45,902 nt of DNA. Source: JALYUA01 sp038229875. GTDB taxonomy: Bacteria; Acidobacteriota; Thermoanaerobaculia; UBA5066; Gp7-AA6. Under the pieces are notes generated by a model that saw only the letters and a list, made by a program, of their open reading frames with translations, was not told the origin of the DNA and searched no databases. Shown here piece after piece: positions 24,148-32,975 of this stretch (the stretch's first letter is position 1; every line of letters begins with the position of its first letter). A program made the position numbers and the translations under genes. The stretch is taken from NCBI GenBank assembly GCA_038229875.1, contig JBBROA010000018.1:1-45902 (forward strand). Reading direction: 5' to 3'.

Positions 24148-24181
24148 AGCGTCTCTTCAGATTGTTTCAGGAGGATGACAA

Positions 24182-25519
24182 ATGCGCTCACTTACTCGTC
24201 GGGCGGTGCTCTGGTCTCTCGTCGGAATCTCCGCCGCGGCTCTTCCGGCGCGAGCGGGCGACACCGTCACCGTGATCCGCGCGGGGACTCTCATCGACGG
24301 GAAGTCGTCGGCCTTGCGCCGCAACCAAGTGATCGTTGTTCGCGGCAACCAGATCGAAAGCGTCGGGGACGCCGCGTCCACGAAAATCCCCGAAGGGGCG
24401 GCGGTGATCGACCTCTCCCGCGCGACGGTGCTGCCGGGGATGATCGACGCCCACACCCACATCTTTCTGCAGGGAGAGGATCCTGCCGAAGGAGGCTATG
24501 ACGTCCAGCTGCTGAAATATCCGCTCGCGTTCCGCGCGGCGCGGGCCGTGGTCGCCGCGCGCCGGGCGCTCGAGCAGGGCTTTACGACGATCCGCGACGT
24601 TGAGACGGAGGGCGCGGGATACGGGGACGTCGGGATCAAGCAGGCGATCGAGGGCGGATTCATACCGGGGCCGCGCATGTTCGTGGTCCCGCGCGCGCTC
24701 TCGTCGACCGGCGGGTACGACCTGGAAGGGTACGCGCCCGAGGTCGCCGTCCCGAAGGGGGCTCAACTCATCGACGGGCCCGTCGAAGCGCGCAAGGCGG
24801 CGCGGGAGCAACTCGACCACGGCGCGGACTGGATGAAGGTCTACATGACGCATCGCTCGTGGCTGGACTCGCAGGGCAACTTCGTCTCGCAACCAACGCT
24901 GACGGTCGAAGAGCTGAAGGCGATCGTGGACGAGGCCCACGGCTGGGGGAAGAAAGTGGCGTGCCACGCCTACGGCGGAACCGGTCTTCACCGGGCGCTC
25001 GACGGAGGCTGCGACTCGATCGAGCACGGCCTGGATCTCGACGACGCGGCGATCGCGCAGATGGTGAAGCAGGGCACGTGGCTCTGCCCGACGATGGCCG
25101 TTTACTACGACCACCACGCGCCGGAAGGGACGCCCGCGGGGCAGCGGGACCGCAAGCGGGTCGCGCTGCACGGTCCGTCGCTCCGGAAGGCCCTGAGAGC
25201 GGGGGTGAAGATCGCCTTCGGCACGGACGTCGGCGGATTCTCCTGGAGTGACCCGATCGCGCGGGAGTTTCCGCGGATGGTGGAGTTCGGAATGAGCCCG
25301 ATGGCGGCGATTCAGTCGGCGACATCGGGCGCGGCCGAGATGCTCGGGATGTCGGGAAGGCTCGGCGTCGTGGCGTCCGGCGCCTGGGCGGACCTGGTCG
25401 CGGTGCCGGGCGATCCGGTTGCCGACGTGCAGGAGCTCGGGCGGGTGTTCTTCGTGATGAAGGACGGGAAGGTCTTCCGACACGAGTCGCAGGATGGTGG
25501 ACCCGTCCCTCGACGATGA
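24182..25519 (+). CDS. Exported metal-dependent amidohydrolase
   Basis: 445 residues with a strong AGGAGG ribosome-binding site. The N-terminus, MRSLTRRAVLWSLVGISAAA, is a signal peptide with a twin-arginine-like pair. The catalytic domain has the amidohydrolase superfamily metal motifs: DAHTH with His91 and His93, MKVYMT with candidate carbamylated Lys219, CHAYGG with His262, SIEHG with His282 and FGTDVG with Asp349. The layout matches the imidazolonepropionase-like / Xaa-Pro dipeptidase (prolidase-like) group of exported amidohydrolases. The substrate is probably a peptide or cyclic amide, not determinable here. The gene is intact and full-length, unlike its upstream neighbour. Confidence 0.88.
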   Translation: MRSLTRRAVLWSLVGISAAALPARAGDTVTVIRAGTLIDGKSSALRRNQVIVVRGNQIESVGDAASTKIPEGAAVIDLSRATVLPGMIDAHTHIFLQGEDPAEGGYDVQLLKYPLAFRAARAVVAARRALEQGFTTIRDVETEGAGYGDVGIKQAIEGGFIPGPRMFVVPRALSSTGGYDLEGYAPEVAVPKGAQLIDGPVEARKAAREQLDHGADWMKVYMTHRSWLDSQGNFVSQPTLTVEELKAIVDEAHGWGKKVACHAYGGTGLHRALDGGCDSIEHGLDLDDAAIAQMVKQGTWLCPTMAVYYDHHAPEGTPAGQRDRKRVALHGPSLRKALRAGVKIAFGTDVGGFSWSDPIAREFPRMVEFGMSPMAAIQSATSGAAEMLGMSGRLGVVASGAWADLVAVPGDPVADVQELGRVFFVMKDGKVFRHESQDGGPVPRR

Positions 25520-25577
25520 CCGCCGCGGCCCCGGACGCCGGCACGCCGAATTCGACTTGTGACGGCTCGGGCGGACC

Positions 25578-26357
25578 GTGACCCTCCCGCTGCTCGCGCA
25601 GAACGCCGCGCTGGTGCTCGGTCTGATGAGCGCTCTCTGGGTCGTGAGCGTGTTTCGGCTCGACGCCAGCATCGTCGATCCGTGGTGGTCGATGGCCTTC
25701 CTGCTCGTCACCGCACACACGGCGGTTTCGACCGGTCTTACGCCGGCCAAGAAGCTGCTCCTCCTCATGGTAACGATCTGGGCGCTACGCCTGTGGCTCC
25801 ACCTGCTTCTGCGGAGCCGCGGCAAGCCGGAGGACCCCCGTTACGCCGCGTTCCGCCGGCGCTACGGACCCGCTCGCTACTGGTGGGTCAGCCTCTTCCA
25901 GGTCTTTCTGCTGCAGGGCTGTCTTGCCGTGCTCATATCGGCGCCTCTCCAGATCGCCGCAGCCGCCCGCGCTCCCGATCCCATCACCCGAACGGCTCTC
26001 GCCGGCCTGCTGATTTTTGCGATCGGGGTGCTCACGGAAATCGTGGCGGACGCGCAGCTTCAGGCTTTCCGGAACGATCCGGCGCGACGCAGTGGAGTCC
26101 TCGACACCGGGCTCTGGCGATTCAGCCGCCACCCCAACTATTTCGGCGAGGCGGTCCTGTGGTGGGGCTTCTGGCTGTACGCCGTCCAGCAGCCCTGGGG
26201 ATGGGCCAGCATCGTTGCCCCGATCGTGATGACGTTCCTTCTCGTAAAAGTTTCCGGAGTGGCGATGCTCGACGCGCACCTCGGCGCCAGTAAGCCGGGG
26301 TACAGGGACTACATTCGCCGGACGTCGGCATTCGTTCTTCGTCCGCCGCGGCAGTAA
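25578..26357 (+). CDS. DUF1295 integral membrane protein (steroid 5-alpha-reductase-like)
   Basis: 259 residues from GTG 25578; no ribosome-binding site is evident, so the start is uncertain. Six or seven hydrophobic helices. It carries the DUF1295 signatures: VSVFRLDASIVDPWWSMAF, WALRLWLHLLLRSRGKPEDP, RYGPARYWWVSLFQVF, then DAQLQAFRNDPAR, GLWRFSRHPNYFGEAVLWWG and GYRDYIRRTSAFVLRPP. The RHPNYFGE motif is shared with steroid reductases and isoprenylcysteine methyltransferases and forms the cofactor region. The physiological substrate of DUF1295 proteins is unsettled. It runs convergently into K2. Confidence 0.88.
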   Translation: MTLPLLAQNAALVLGLMSALWVVSVFRLDASIVDPWWSMAFLLVTAHTAVSTGLTPAKKLLLLMVTIWALRLWLHLLLRSRGKPEDPRYAAFRRRYGPARYWWVSLFQVFLLQGCLAVLISAPLQIAAAARAPDPITRTALAGLLIFAIGVLTEIVADAQLQAFRNDPARRSGVLDTGLWRFSRHPNYFGEAVLWWGFWLYAVQQPWGWASIVAPIVMTFLLVKVSGVAMLDAHLGASKPGYRDYIRRTSAFVLRPPRQ

Positions 26358-26372
26358 ATCTCCTTCACAGAC

Positions 26373-26391
26373 CTCGCGGTGGTTCCGTGAG
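26373..26391. terminator. Weak hairpin between convergent genes
   Basis: CTCGCGG, five bases, CCGTGAG forms a 7-bp stem with one G-U pair in the 98-base gap between DUF1295 and K2. No T-run follows. Confidence 0.25.
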
Positions 26392-26455
26392 ACCATTCCG
26401 AAGTCAGGTTTTCAGGTCTTCCTCGTCGGACCGCCGCACGGCATGCGGGCATTGA

Positions 26456-29095
26456 TCAGCCGGCACCCGCTGCGAGTCTCTGAAACCTTCCGTTGCCCCG
26501 CAAGGCGTCGAAGTTCGGGTCGATCCGCAGGCGCCCGGGCGAGAGGTAGTAGGGGACGCGAAGGAGGCGCTCCAGCCGGTCGATCGCGCGACCGGACTCG
26601 CCCGAGAGAATTTCGATTCGCGCGAGCTGGTGCTCGAGGTACGGTCCAAAGCCCGCGCTTTTGCTGATGGGCTGGAGAGCCACGGCGCGCTCGCCTTCGA
26701 GCAGCGCCTCCTGCTTCCGGCCGAGGTACGCGAGCGCAAGACCGTGCAGCGAGTGGAGGTCCGGATCGTTCGGTGCCGAAGCGAGCTGCGGTTCCACGGC
26801 CTGGCGCGCCTCCTCCGCATACTGGCGCGCTTTGGGAGCATCTCCGCTCAGGGCGCAGGCCTGGGCCAGCGCGATCGCCCAGCCCGCGCGATCGTCGTCG
26901 AAGGCTTTCGGCGTCATCGCGAGGAGCTGGCCGCGCTCCCCGTCGTTCAGAACCCAGACGAGATCCCAGAACTTGGCAAAGTAGCCGATCAGCTCGGCGT
27001 GATCCACCTGCGGAGGCGCCGCCTCGATGACGCGGCGAGCCCCCGCGAGGTCTCCCTCTCCGAGATAAGACAACGCCTTTTCCTCGATCATCGCCAGCTC
27101 GTCGGGCGCGAGCGCGAGGCCGCGGTCGAGGACCTCTCTCGCCTCCGGGTACGCACGCATCCGGACGAGCGTCTGTCCCAGAAGGCGCTTGCGTGCGGGC
27201 GAACGGGGATCGAGACGCTCGGCCTCTCGGAAATGTTCGGCGGCAGCTTTCCAGTTACCAAGGTCGGACTCCGCGGCCGCGCTGCTCGCGAGCACCACGG
27301 ATCGGTCCGCCGAAAGCCGCTCCGCTTTCCGGTATTCCTCGAGCGCGCCGGGAAGGTCGGATTTCACGATCCGGCGATAGGAACCCAGAGCCAGGTGACC
27401 CTCCGGCCGGCCAGCGTCGAGTGCGATCGCCTTCTCGGCCGCCTGACGTGCCCGTTCGGAGAGCGCCGGGTCGGGTGAACTGTTCGCGTAGAGGAACGAG
27501 TTGACGTAAGAAATCCGGGCCCACGCCTGAAGGAAGCCGGCGTCGAGGGCGGCGGCCTGCTCATAAAAGGCGAGCGCTTTACGCTGGCTCGCCGGATCGC
27601 TTCCGACCGAGGCCTTCTCTCCCTTCAGGAACGCGTCGTAGGCCGCGAGGTTTTCGGTGGGCGTGACCGAAAGCCGGTTCCGGTCGCCGGCGCCGAGCGC
27701 GACGCCGAGCGCCTGCGCCACACGCGTAGAGATGTCCGACTGAACGCGGAAGACGTCGGTCAGCGGCGCGTCGAATGACTCCTGCCACCGCGAGGCGGGA
27801 GGTCCGGAGTCGCGGATCTCGACGAGCTCGGGGCTGACCTGGACCCGATCGTGACCGCCGTCCTTGCTCCAACGCACTGTCGCGGTGAGCAGGTATCGGG
27901 TGTCGAGCTCGCGGGCGATCTCCTGCGGCGTCTTCGACGTTTTCCGGTAGGGGGTCGAGCTCGCGCGCGCTAGGACTTCGACTCCGCCGAGCGACGTGAG
28001 CTTTCCCCGAACGGCGTCCGACATTCCGTCTGCGAAATACTCGTCTCCGGCCGCTCCCTGGTTCTCGAACGGCAGGACCGCGATGCGTTTCGCGGCGCCC
28101 CCTGCCGCGTGGGATCGCCGCCACAGAAAGAACCCTAACAGTGCGAGGAGAATCGCCAGTCCCGCGAACGCCTTCACGAGCCCGCGCGCCGGCTTCGAGT
28201 GTTTCCCTCCCGGGCGGCCCATCTGGGCGCTCGCGCCGCTGAACGACGAGGATGTTTCCCCGAGCGCGAACACGACGTCTCTCGCCGTCTGAAAGCGGTT
28301 CGCCCGGTCCTTCTCGAGACAGTGGCGGACGACGTGGTCGAGCGCCAAGGGAACTGCGCGCCCGGATTCCGCGAGGTCCTGCGGCTCGTCGCGCATGACC
28401 GCCGCCATCGTGTCGCTCGCGGTGTCCCGCCGGAATGCCCGACGGCCGGAAAGCATCTCGTAGAGAATGGCGCCAAAGGAAAAGATGTCCGAGCGGTGAT
28501 CGAGGGCGAGACCGCGCACCTGCTCCGGCGACATGTAGCTGACCGTTCCCATGACGGTGCCGGGCTCCGTCGGGTCGATGATCGGACCCGAGGTGGCGTC
28601 ATCCGGCGAGACGGGCTCTACTTTCTTTGCCAGGCCGAAATCGAGAATCTTGATCAGGCCGTCGCGCGTGACAAAGATGTTTTCCGGCTTCAGATCCCGG
28701 TGAATGATGCCTTTTTCATGCGCGGCGGCGAGGCCGCGGCCGATCTGCAGCGCATAGTCCAGCGCTTGGGAAGGAGAGAGCGGGCGCGTCTCGAGCCGCC
28801 CGCGAAGCGTCTCGCCTTCCAATAGCTCCATGACCGCGTAGGTCGCCCCGCCCTCACTGCCGAAGTCGAAGATCGCGAGGATGTTCGGATGCGAGAGCGC
28901 GGCGACCGACTTCGCTTCGCGCTCGAACCGCGCCATCGCGTCGGGGCTCGCGGCGAACGACGGCGGAAGGACCTTGATCGCGACGTCCCGGTCGAGCTTC
29001 GAGTCTCGGGCGCGGTACACCTCGCCCATGCCGCCGACGCCGATGGACGCAAGGATCTCGTAGGTCCCGAGTCGTGTCCCCGCGGCCAGCGTCAT
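26456..29095 (-). CDS. Receptor Ser/Thr kinase K2 with TolB-like and TPR regions
   Basis: 879 residues. The kinase domain (10-280) has GVGGMGEVY, Lys41, HRDLKPEN with Asp134, DFG Asp152 and GTVSYMSPEQVRG, so it appears catalytically complete. One transmembrane helix lies at about 307-325. Residues about 336-450 match the TolB-like N-terminal fold common in such kinases (RIAVLPFENQGAAGDEYFAD, GKLTSLGGVEVLARAS). The rest, to 879, is a long TPR array with repeated A...Y..A..LD...A helix pairs (for example AEHFREAERLDPRSP). It differs from the propeller kinases in sensing region only. It is divergent from K3 with 153 bases between starts, and both could respond to one shared control region. Confidence 0.93.
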   Translation of the reverse strand: MTLAAGTRLGTYEILASIGVGGMGEVYRARDSKLDRDVAIKVLPPSFAASPDAMARFEREAKSVAALSHPNILAIFDFGSEGGATYAVMELLEGETLRGRLETRPLSPSQALDYALQIGRGLAAAHEKGIIHRDLKPENIFVTRDGLIKILDFGLAKKVEPVSPDDATSGPIIDPTEPGTVMGTVSYMSPEQVRGLALDHRSDIFSFGAILYEMLSGRRAFRRDTASDTMAAVMRDEPQDLAESGRAVPLALDHVVRHCLEKDRANRFQTARDVVFALGETSSSFSGASAQMGRPGGKHSKPARGLVKAFAGLAILLALLGFFLWRRSHAAGGAAKRIAVLPFENQGAAGDEYFADGMSDAVRGKLTSLGGVEVLARASSTPYRKTSKTPQEIARELDTRYLLTATVRWSKDGGHDRVQVSPELVEIRDSGPPASRWQESFDAPLTDVFRVQSDISTRVAQALGVALGAGDRNRLSVTPTENLAAYDAFLKGEKASVGSDPASQRKALAFYEQAAALDAGFLQAWARISYVNSFLYANSSPDPALSERARQAAEKAIALDAGRPEGHLALGSYRRIVKSDLPGALEEYRKAERLSADRSVVLASSAAAESDLGNWKAAAEHFREAERLDPRSPARKRLLGQTLVRMRAYPEAREVLDRGLALAPDELAMIEEKALSYLGEGDLAGARRVIEAAPPQVDHAELIGYFAKFWDLVWVLNDGERGQLLAMTPKAFDDDRAGWAIALAQACALSGDAPKARQYAEEARQAVEPQLASAPNDPDLHSLHGLALAYLGRKQEALLEGERAVALQPISKSAGFGPYLEHQLARIEILSGESGRAIDRLERLLRVPYYLSPGRLRIDPNFDALRGNGRFQRLAAGAG

Positions 29096-29106
29096 GAACT
29101 TCGGGG

Positions 29107-29112
29107 ACTCTA
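29107..29112 (-). promoter_or_regulatory. Putative -10 element of kinase K2
   Basis: On the minus strand, CCGGTAGAGT has TAGAGT 11 bases before the K2 start. The same CGGTAGAAT block occurs upstream of K3 and K4. Confidence 0.4.
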
Positions 29113-29202
29113 CCGGTTTTTCCCCTCTCCCCGCGCCCCGGGAAAGGCCGAGGGGGAGGCGTTTTGACTTTCCGTGTTCCGAAAGCGAGGTGGAAGGAAC
29201 GG

Positions 29203-29208
29203 TAGAAT
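29203..29208 (+). promoter_or_regulatory. Putative -10 element of kinase K3
   Basis: TAGAAT in CGGTAGAAT, 40 bases before the K3 ATG. No clear -35 box. Confidence 0.4.
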
Positions 29209-29248
29209 CGCTGCGCCGTCACAATTGAACAACCGCGGAGCAATCGCC

Positions 29249-31795
29249 ATGATCGGCCGCAATCTCTCCCAGTACCGCGTCACCGCGTCCATCGGGGCGG
29301 GCGGCATGGGTGAGGTGTATCGCGCGAGCGACTCGCGGCTCGGGCGCGACGTCGCGATCAAGGTGCTGCCCGCGGCGATGGCGTCGGATCCCGACCGGCG
29401 GCAGCGCTTCGAGAAGGAAGCCCGCGCGGCCTCCGCCCTGAACCACCCGAACATCCTCACGGTCTACGACATCGGCGAGAGCGAGGGAACGACCTTCATC
29501 GCGATGGAGCTCGTGGAAGGAAAGACCCTTCGCGAGCTCATGGCGTCCGGAGATCCGGTCCCGATGAAGCGGCTTCTGGACGTGGCGGTTCAGACCGCGG
29601 ACGGGCTCGCCAAGGCGCACTCCGCGGGGATCGTGCACCGGGATCTCAAGCCCGAAAACCTGATGCTGTCGAAGGACGGCTTCGTCAAGATCCTCGACTT
29701 CGGCCTCGCCAAGCTGACGGAAACCGTGTCCGAGGATGTGACCGGGCTGCCGACGGTGGTCGGTGCGACACAGCCGGGAACCGTCATGGGGACGGCTGGA
29801 TACATGTCACCCGAGCAGGCGAGCGGGCACACGGTCGACTTCCGCTCCGACCAGTTCACGCTGGGCACAATCCTGTACGAGATGGCGACAGGCAGGCGCG
29901 CGTTTCAGCGAAAGACGGGAGCGGAGACCCTCGTCGCCATCATCCGCGAAGAGCCGGATCCGCTCGGACAGCTTGCTCCGTCGGCGCCTGCTCCGGTGCG
30001 CTGGATCGTCGAGCGCCTGCTCGCGAAAGATCCGGAGGAACGATACGCCTCGACCAAGGACCTCGCTCGCGACTTGAAGAGTGTCCGCGACCACCTCTCG
30101 GAGACATCGGCCTCGGGCGGCCTGACACCGGCGGAGCCCGTGAAGCTCCGCCGGCGGGGCTGGGCGCTTCCGGCCGCCGCGGCGCTCGCCGTCGGTATTG
30201 CGGCAGGATTTCTGTCGCGAGGGCTCTCCTCAGGAAAACCCGAAGTCCCTCTCTCGATCGCGCAGCTGACCTATGCGCGAGGCGCCATCGCGTCGGCGCG
30301 CTTCACTCCGGATTCTCAGACGATCGTGTACTCCGCCGCCTGGGAAGGGCTTCCGCTGGACATCTTCACAACACGGCCCGGGAGTTCGGAATCGCGCTCG
30401 CTCGGGTTGAAAGGCGCTGGCGTCCTCGGCATCTCGTCGACGGGCGAACTCGCGGTCTCTCTGAATCGCCATTTCCTTTTCGGCTTCGAAGCGATCGGGA
30501 CGCTCGCGCGAGTCCCCCTGGAAGGCGGCGCGCCCCGCGAGATCCTCGAGGACGTCGAGGCCGCAGACTGGTCGCCCGACGGAAAAAGCCTCGCGGTCGC
30601 GCGCCAGGTGGGCAACCGGATCCGCATCGACTACCCGATCGGAAAAGTGCTGTACGACGCGCCCGGGTGGGTCACGGACGTCCGCATTTCGCCAGACGGA
30701 ACCCTGCTCGCCTTCGTCGATCACGTGCAGCGCGGGGATAACGACGGCCAGGTCAAGGTCATCGACATGAGTGGCAAGACGCGGCTCAACGGGCCGTTCG
30801 CTCTCGGCGGCCTCGCCTGGTCACCGCGAGGGGACGAGGTCTGGTCCGGGGGTCGCCAGGGTGTCCAGGCGACCACGCTTTCCGGCAAGAGCCGGCCGGT
30901 CTGGAGCGCGCCCGGCGGATCGATCCAGGACATCGCGCGCGACGGCCGCGCCCTCTGCCTTATCAACAACGCGCGCCGCGAGATCGTCGGCTTCTCGGCG
31001 GGCGACAAGGAGGACCGCAATCTCACCTGGCTCAACTGGTCATTTCCCATAGGGATCTCGGCGGACGGCAGGACGGTTCTCTTCCAGGAGCAGAATATCG
31101 AGCCGATCACGACTTATCTGCGAACTCTCGACGGCGCGCCCGCCGTGCGTATGGGAGAGGGCGCCGCCTACGGCTTTTCGCCGGACGGACGCTGGGTGCT
31201 GGCGCTCAAGGATCCGCGGAGTGGTCAGTTCACGCTCCTCCCGACGGGGGCGGGCGAGCCGAGACTTCTGGCCGCGAGCGGGATCAACTGCGCGGGGGCC
31301 ACCTGGTTTCCTGACGGGCTCCGGATCCTGATTTCCGGAAACGAGCCGGGCCGCGGTCCGCGGCTTTTCGTGCAGGACGTCGCCGGCGGAAAGGCTCGCG
31401 CGATTACACCGGAGGGAGTCAGGTTCCTCTTTGACGCCGTATCGCCCGACGGCAAATCGATCGTGGCGCGGGGGACCGAGGGAAAGATCGACATTTATTC
31501 CGTGACTCCGGACGAGCCCCGCGTTGTTCCCGGGCTTGATCGCGCGGACATCCCACTCCGGTGGACCGCGGACGGCGGCTCGATCTTCGTCTATCGCCCC
31601 TCGGCGCCTCCGCTCCGCGTGGAGAAGGTCGACGTGAAAACGGGCCAGCGCACATTGTGGAAGGAAATCCGTCCGCCCGATCCGTCCGGTGTGGTCCAGG
31701 TCGGCCCGATCCAGATCTCGGCGGACGAGAAGTCCTACGTGTATTCGTACCGTCGCGCCATCGCCGAGCTCTACCTGGCGACGGGGCTCCACTAG
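29249..31795 (+). CDS. Receptor Ser/Thr kinase K3 with TolB/PD40 propeller
   Basis: 848 residues from the ATG at 29249; the longer frame from 29174 has no support. Kinase domain at about 8-285: GAGGMGEVY, Lys38, HRDLKPEN with Asp132, DFG Asp150, GTAGYMSPEQASG. Transmembrane helix at about 304-323 (WALPAAAALAVGIAAGFL). The outer region is a PD40/TolB-type propeller (SARFTPDSQTIVYSAAWEG, YGFSPDGRWVLAL, FDAVSPDGKSIVA) and ends ELYLATGLH. The kinase is closest in layout to K1 and K5. Its stop codon is followed at once by two tandem copies of the structured repeat, which should therefore be in its transcript. Confidence 0.93.
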   Translation: MIGRNLSQYRVTASIGAGGMGEVYRASDSRLGRDVAIKVLPAAMASDPDRRQRFEKEARAASALNHPNILTVYDIGESEGTTFIAMELVEGKTLRELMASGDPVPMKRLLDVAVQTADGLAKAHSAGIVHRDLKPENLMLSKDGFVKILDFGLAKLTETVSEDVTGLPTVVGATQPGTVMGTAGYMSPEQASGHTVDFRSDQFTLGTILYEMATGRRAFQRKTGAETLVAIIREEPDPLGQLAPSAPAPVRWIVERLLAKDPEERYASTKDLARDLKSVRDHLSETSASGGLTPAEPVKLRRRGWALPAAAALAVGIAAGFLSRGLSSGKPEVPLSIAQLTYARGAIASARFTPDSQTIVYSAAWEGLPLDIFTTRPGSSESRSLGLKGAGVLGISSTGELAVSLNRHFLFGFEAIGTLARVPLEGGAPREILEDVEAADWSPDGKSLAVARQVGNRIRIDYPIGKVLYDAPGWVTDVRISPDGTLLAFVDHVQRGDNDGQVKVIDMSGKTRLNGPFALGGLAWSPRGDEVWSGGRQGVQATTLSGKSRPVWSAPGGSIQDIARDGRALCLINNARREIVGFSAGDKEDRNLTWLNWSFPIGISADGRTVLFQEQNIEPITTYLRTLDGAPAVRMGEGAAYGFSPDGRWVLALKDPRSGQFTLLPTGAGEPRLLAASGINCAGATWFPDGLRILISGNEPGRGPRLFVQDVAGGKARAITPEGVRFLFDAVSPDGKSIVARGTEGKIDIYSVTPDEPRVVPGLDRADIPLRWTADGGSIFVYRPSAPPLRVEKVDVKTGQRTLWKEIRPPDPSGVVQVGPIQISADEKSYVYSYRRAIAELYLATGLH

Positions 31796-31806
31796 ACGTC
31801 GCCATC

Positions 31807-31948
31807 CGTCGCCTCCACTCACTGCGGGACGCGCTCACGCGCCGGCCAGCGGCTCGCCTGAAGGCTCGACCGCTGGCCTCGTCCCTCCGTTCGCTGCGGC
31901 TCCCGCCTCGAGAGGCTCCTCCCTCCCTCTGGTCGGGAGACTCCTCTC
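31807..31948 (+). repeat. Structured dispersed repeat, copy C (shorter)
   Basis: Begins CGTCGCCTCCACTCACTGCGG about 11 bases after the K3 stop. Its second hairpin has arms at 31844-31852 and 31870-31878. Relative to copies A and B, a G-C pair is replaced by A-T on both arms (GGCCAGCGG with CCGCTGGCC). The first hairpin is present but its outer end is truncated where copy B begins. Confidence 0.75.
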
Positions 31949-32127
31949 CGTCGCCTCCGCTCACTGCGGGAGCTGCCTTCGCCGTGCGCGGCGAAGGCAC
32001 CGGCCGGCGGCTCGGCCGGATGCGGCCTCGACCGCCGGCCTGCTCCCTTCGTTCGCTGCGGCTCCCGCCCCGAGAGGCTCCTCCCTCCCTCTGGTCGGGA
32101 GACTCCTCTCGGGGCGAGCTTAGCCAC
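31949..32127 (+). repeat. Structured dispersed repeat, copy B
   Basis: Directly follows copy C head to tail. About 90% identical by eye to the reverse complement of copy A. Hairpin arms: 31975-31984/31989-31998 (10 bp; copy A has 11 bp because one pair is added on both arms), and 32002-32010/32032-32040. It ends with the CCGAGAGG...CCTCTCGG hairpin and GCGAGCTTAGCC. Confidence 0.8.
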
Positions 32128-32253
32128 CATCGTGGTGAGAGCACGCCACCTCCCTCTCCCTGAGCTCGGGGAGTGTAGTGTTGGGGAGGCGAAACGTGCA
32201 CGCGGGGAAACGCGTGTCGCGACCGCCGGATCAAATTCGTACAGGAGCACCTC

Positions 32254-32616
32254 ATGAACCGTGACGTGGCGGTCTGGATCGACCATAAGGAAGCAGTGAT
32301 CGCGGCAATCGCCGGCGAAACCGAGTCGACGAGCCGGGTGGAGTCGAACGTCGAGCACGGAGGGGGAGCCCGCCCGGAGGACCAGCGGGACAGGAGGTTC
32401 GCAAACCACCTCCGCACGTACTACGACTCTGTGATCTCTCACATCAAGGACGCCACCGGGATCCTGGTGCTCGGTCCCGGCGAGGCGAAGCACGAGTTCG
32501 AAAAGCGGCTTCGCGAAGAGGGACTCGGCGAGCGCATCGTCGCCGTCGAAACGACGGACAAGCTCACCGACCACCAGGTTGCCGCCAAGGCGCGCGAGCG
32601 GTTCACAAAGAAATAG
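32254..32616 (+). CDS. Small eRF1 domain-3-like protein (baeRF-like)
   Basis: 120 residues, preceded by an AGGAG-type ribosome-binding site. The start MNRDVAVWIDHKEAVI and the end (ILVLGPGEAKHEFEKRLREE, GERIVAVETTDKLTDHQVAA) match short bacterial proteins annotated as translational-machinery or host-attachment-like. They resemble the third domain of archaeal/eukaryotic release factor eRF1. These lack the GGQ catalytic loop, so release activity is not expected; a ribosome-linked stress role is speculative. The protein is cytoplasmic, with no signal peptide. It stands alone between two repeat regions. Confidence 0.65.
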   Translation: MNRDVAVWIDHKEAVIAAIAGETESTSRVESNVEHGGGARPEDQRDRRFANHLRTYYDSVISHIKDATGILVLGPGEAKHEFEKRLREEGLGERIVAVETTDKLTDHQVAAKARERFTKK

Positions 32617-32975
32617 CTGGCGGAAAACCTCCTTCGCAGCGCAGCTCCGCCTCTCTTCTGGTCCCTCTCCCCGCCGCGCCGGGGGAGAGCGCCGGGGTGA
32701 GGGGCGAAACGGCTAAACACCAGCCTGACAGGGCTCGACATAGAGATGGCTGGCCTTCGCACGCCTTGCCCCGAACGCCCTCACGCGGTAGCATCCCCCC
32801 GGCGCTGATCCGCGCCCAACCTCGATGGCCTTTCCCCAGCAAAGGCCCTCGCCGAGGCAAAGGGGGGAATACTCCCGGATCGGCTTCACGGATGACGGGG
32901 GATGGATGACGAACTTCGTCCTCGCGGACGGCGCGGCTGGGGGGCACCGCTCGCGAATGTACGAAGGAGAGCGTC
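32617..32975. other. Intergenic stretch with one strong hairpin
   Basis: No supported gene. CTCTCCCC (32665-32672) pairs with GGGGAGAG (32682-32689) and is followed by GCGCCGGGGTGAGGGGCG. This is a widespread type of intergenic GC-rich hairpin and could end transcription of the eRF1-like gene. Degenerate forms of the same string occur near 8440 and 29115. The rest of the stretch shows nothing I can interpret. Confidence 0.35.

Noticed and set aside
31419..32417. Minus-strand frame of 332 residues that runs through repeat copies B and C, and the similar plus frame 7666-8673 through copy A
   Set aside because: The shared peptide (ESPDQREGGASRGG-type) only reflects translation of the same repeat DNA. 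The frames are antisense or out of frame with real genes upstream, and the repeat variation preserves hairpins, not codons.
32665..32708. GC-rich hairpin with GGGGTGAGGGG tail as a novel element
   Set aside because: This string type is a widespread intergenic hairpin in many high-GC bacteria and is most simply a terminator or REP-like sequence.
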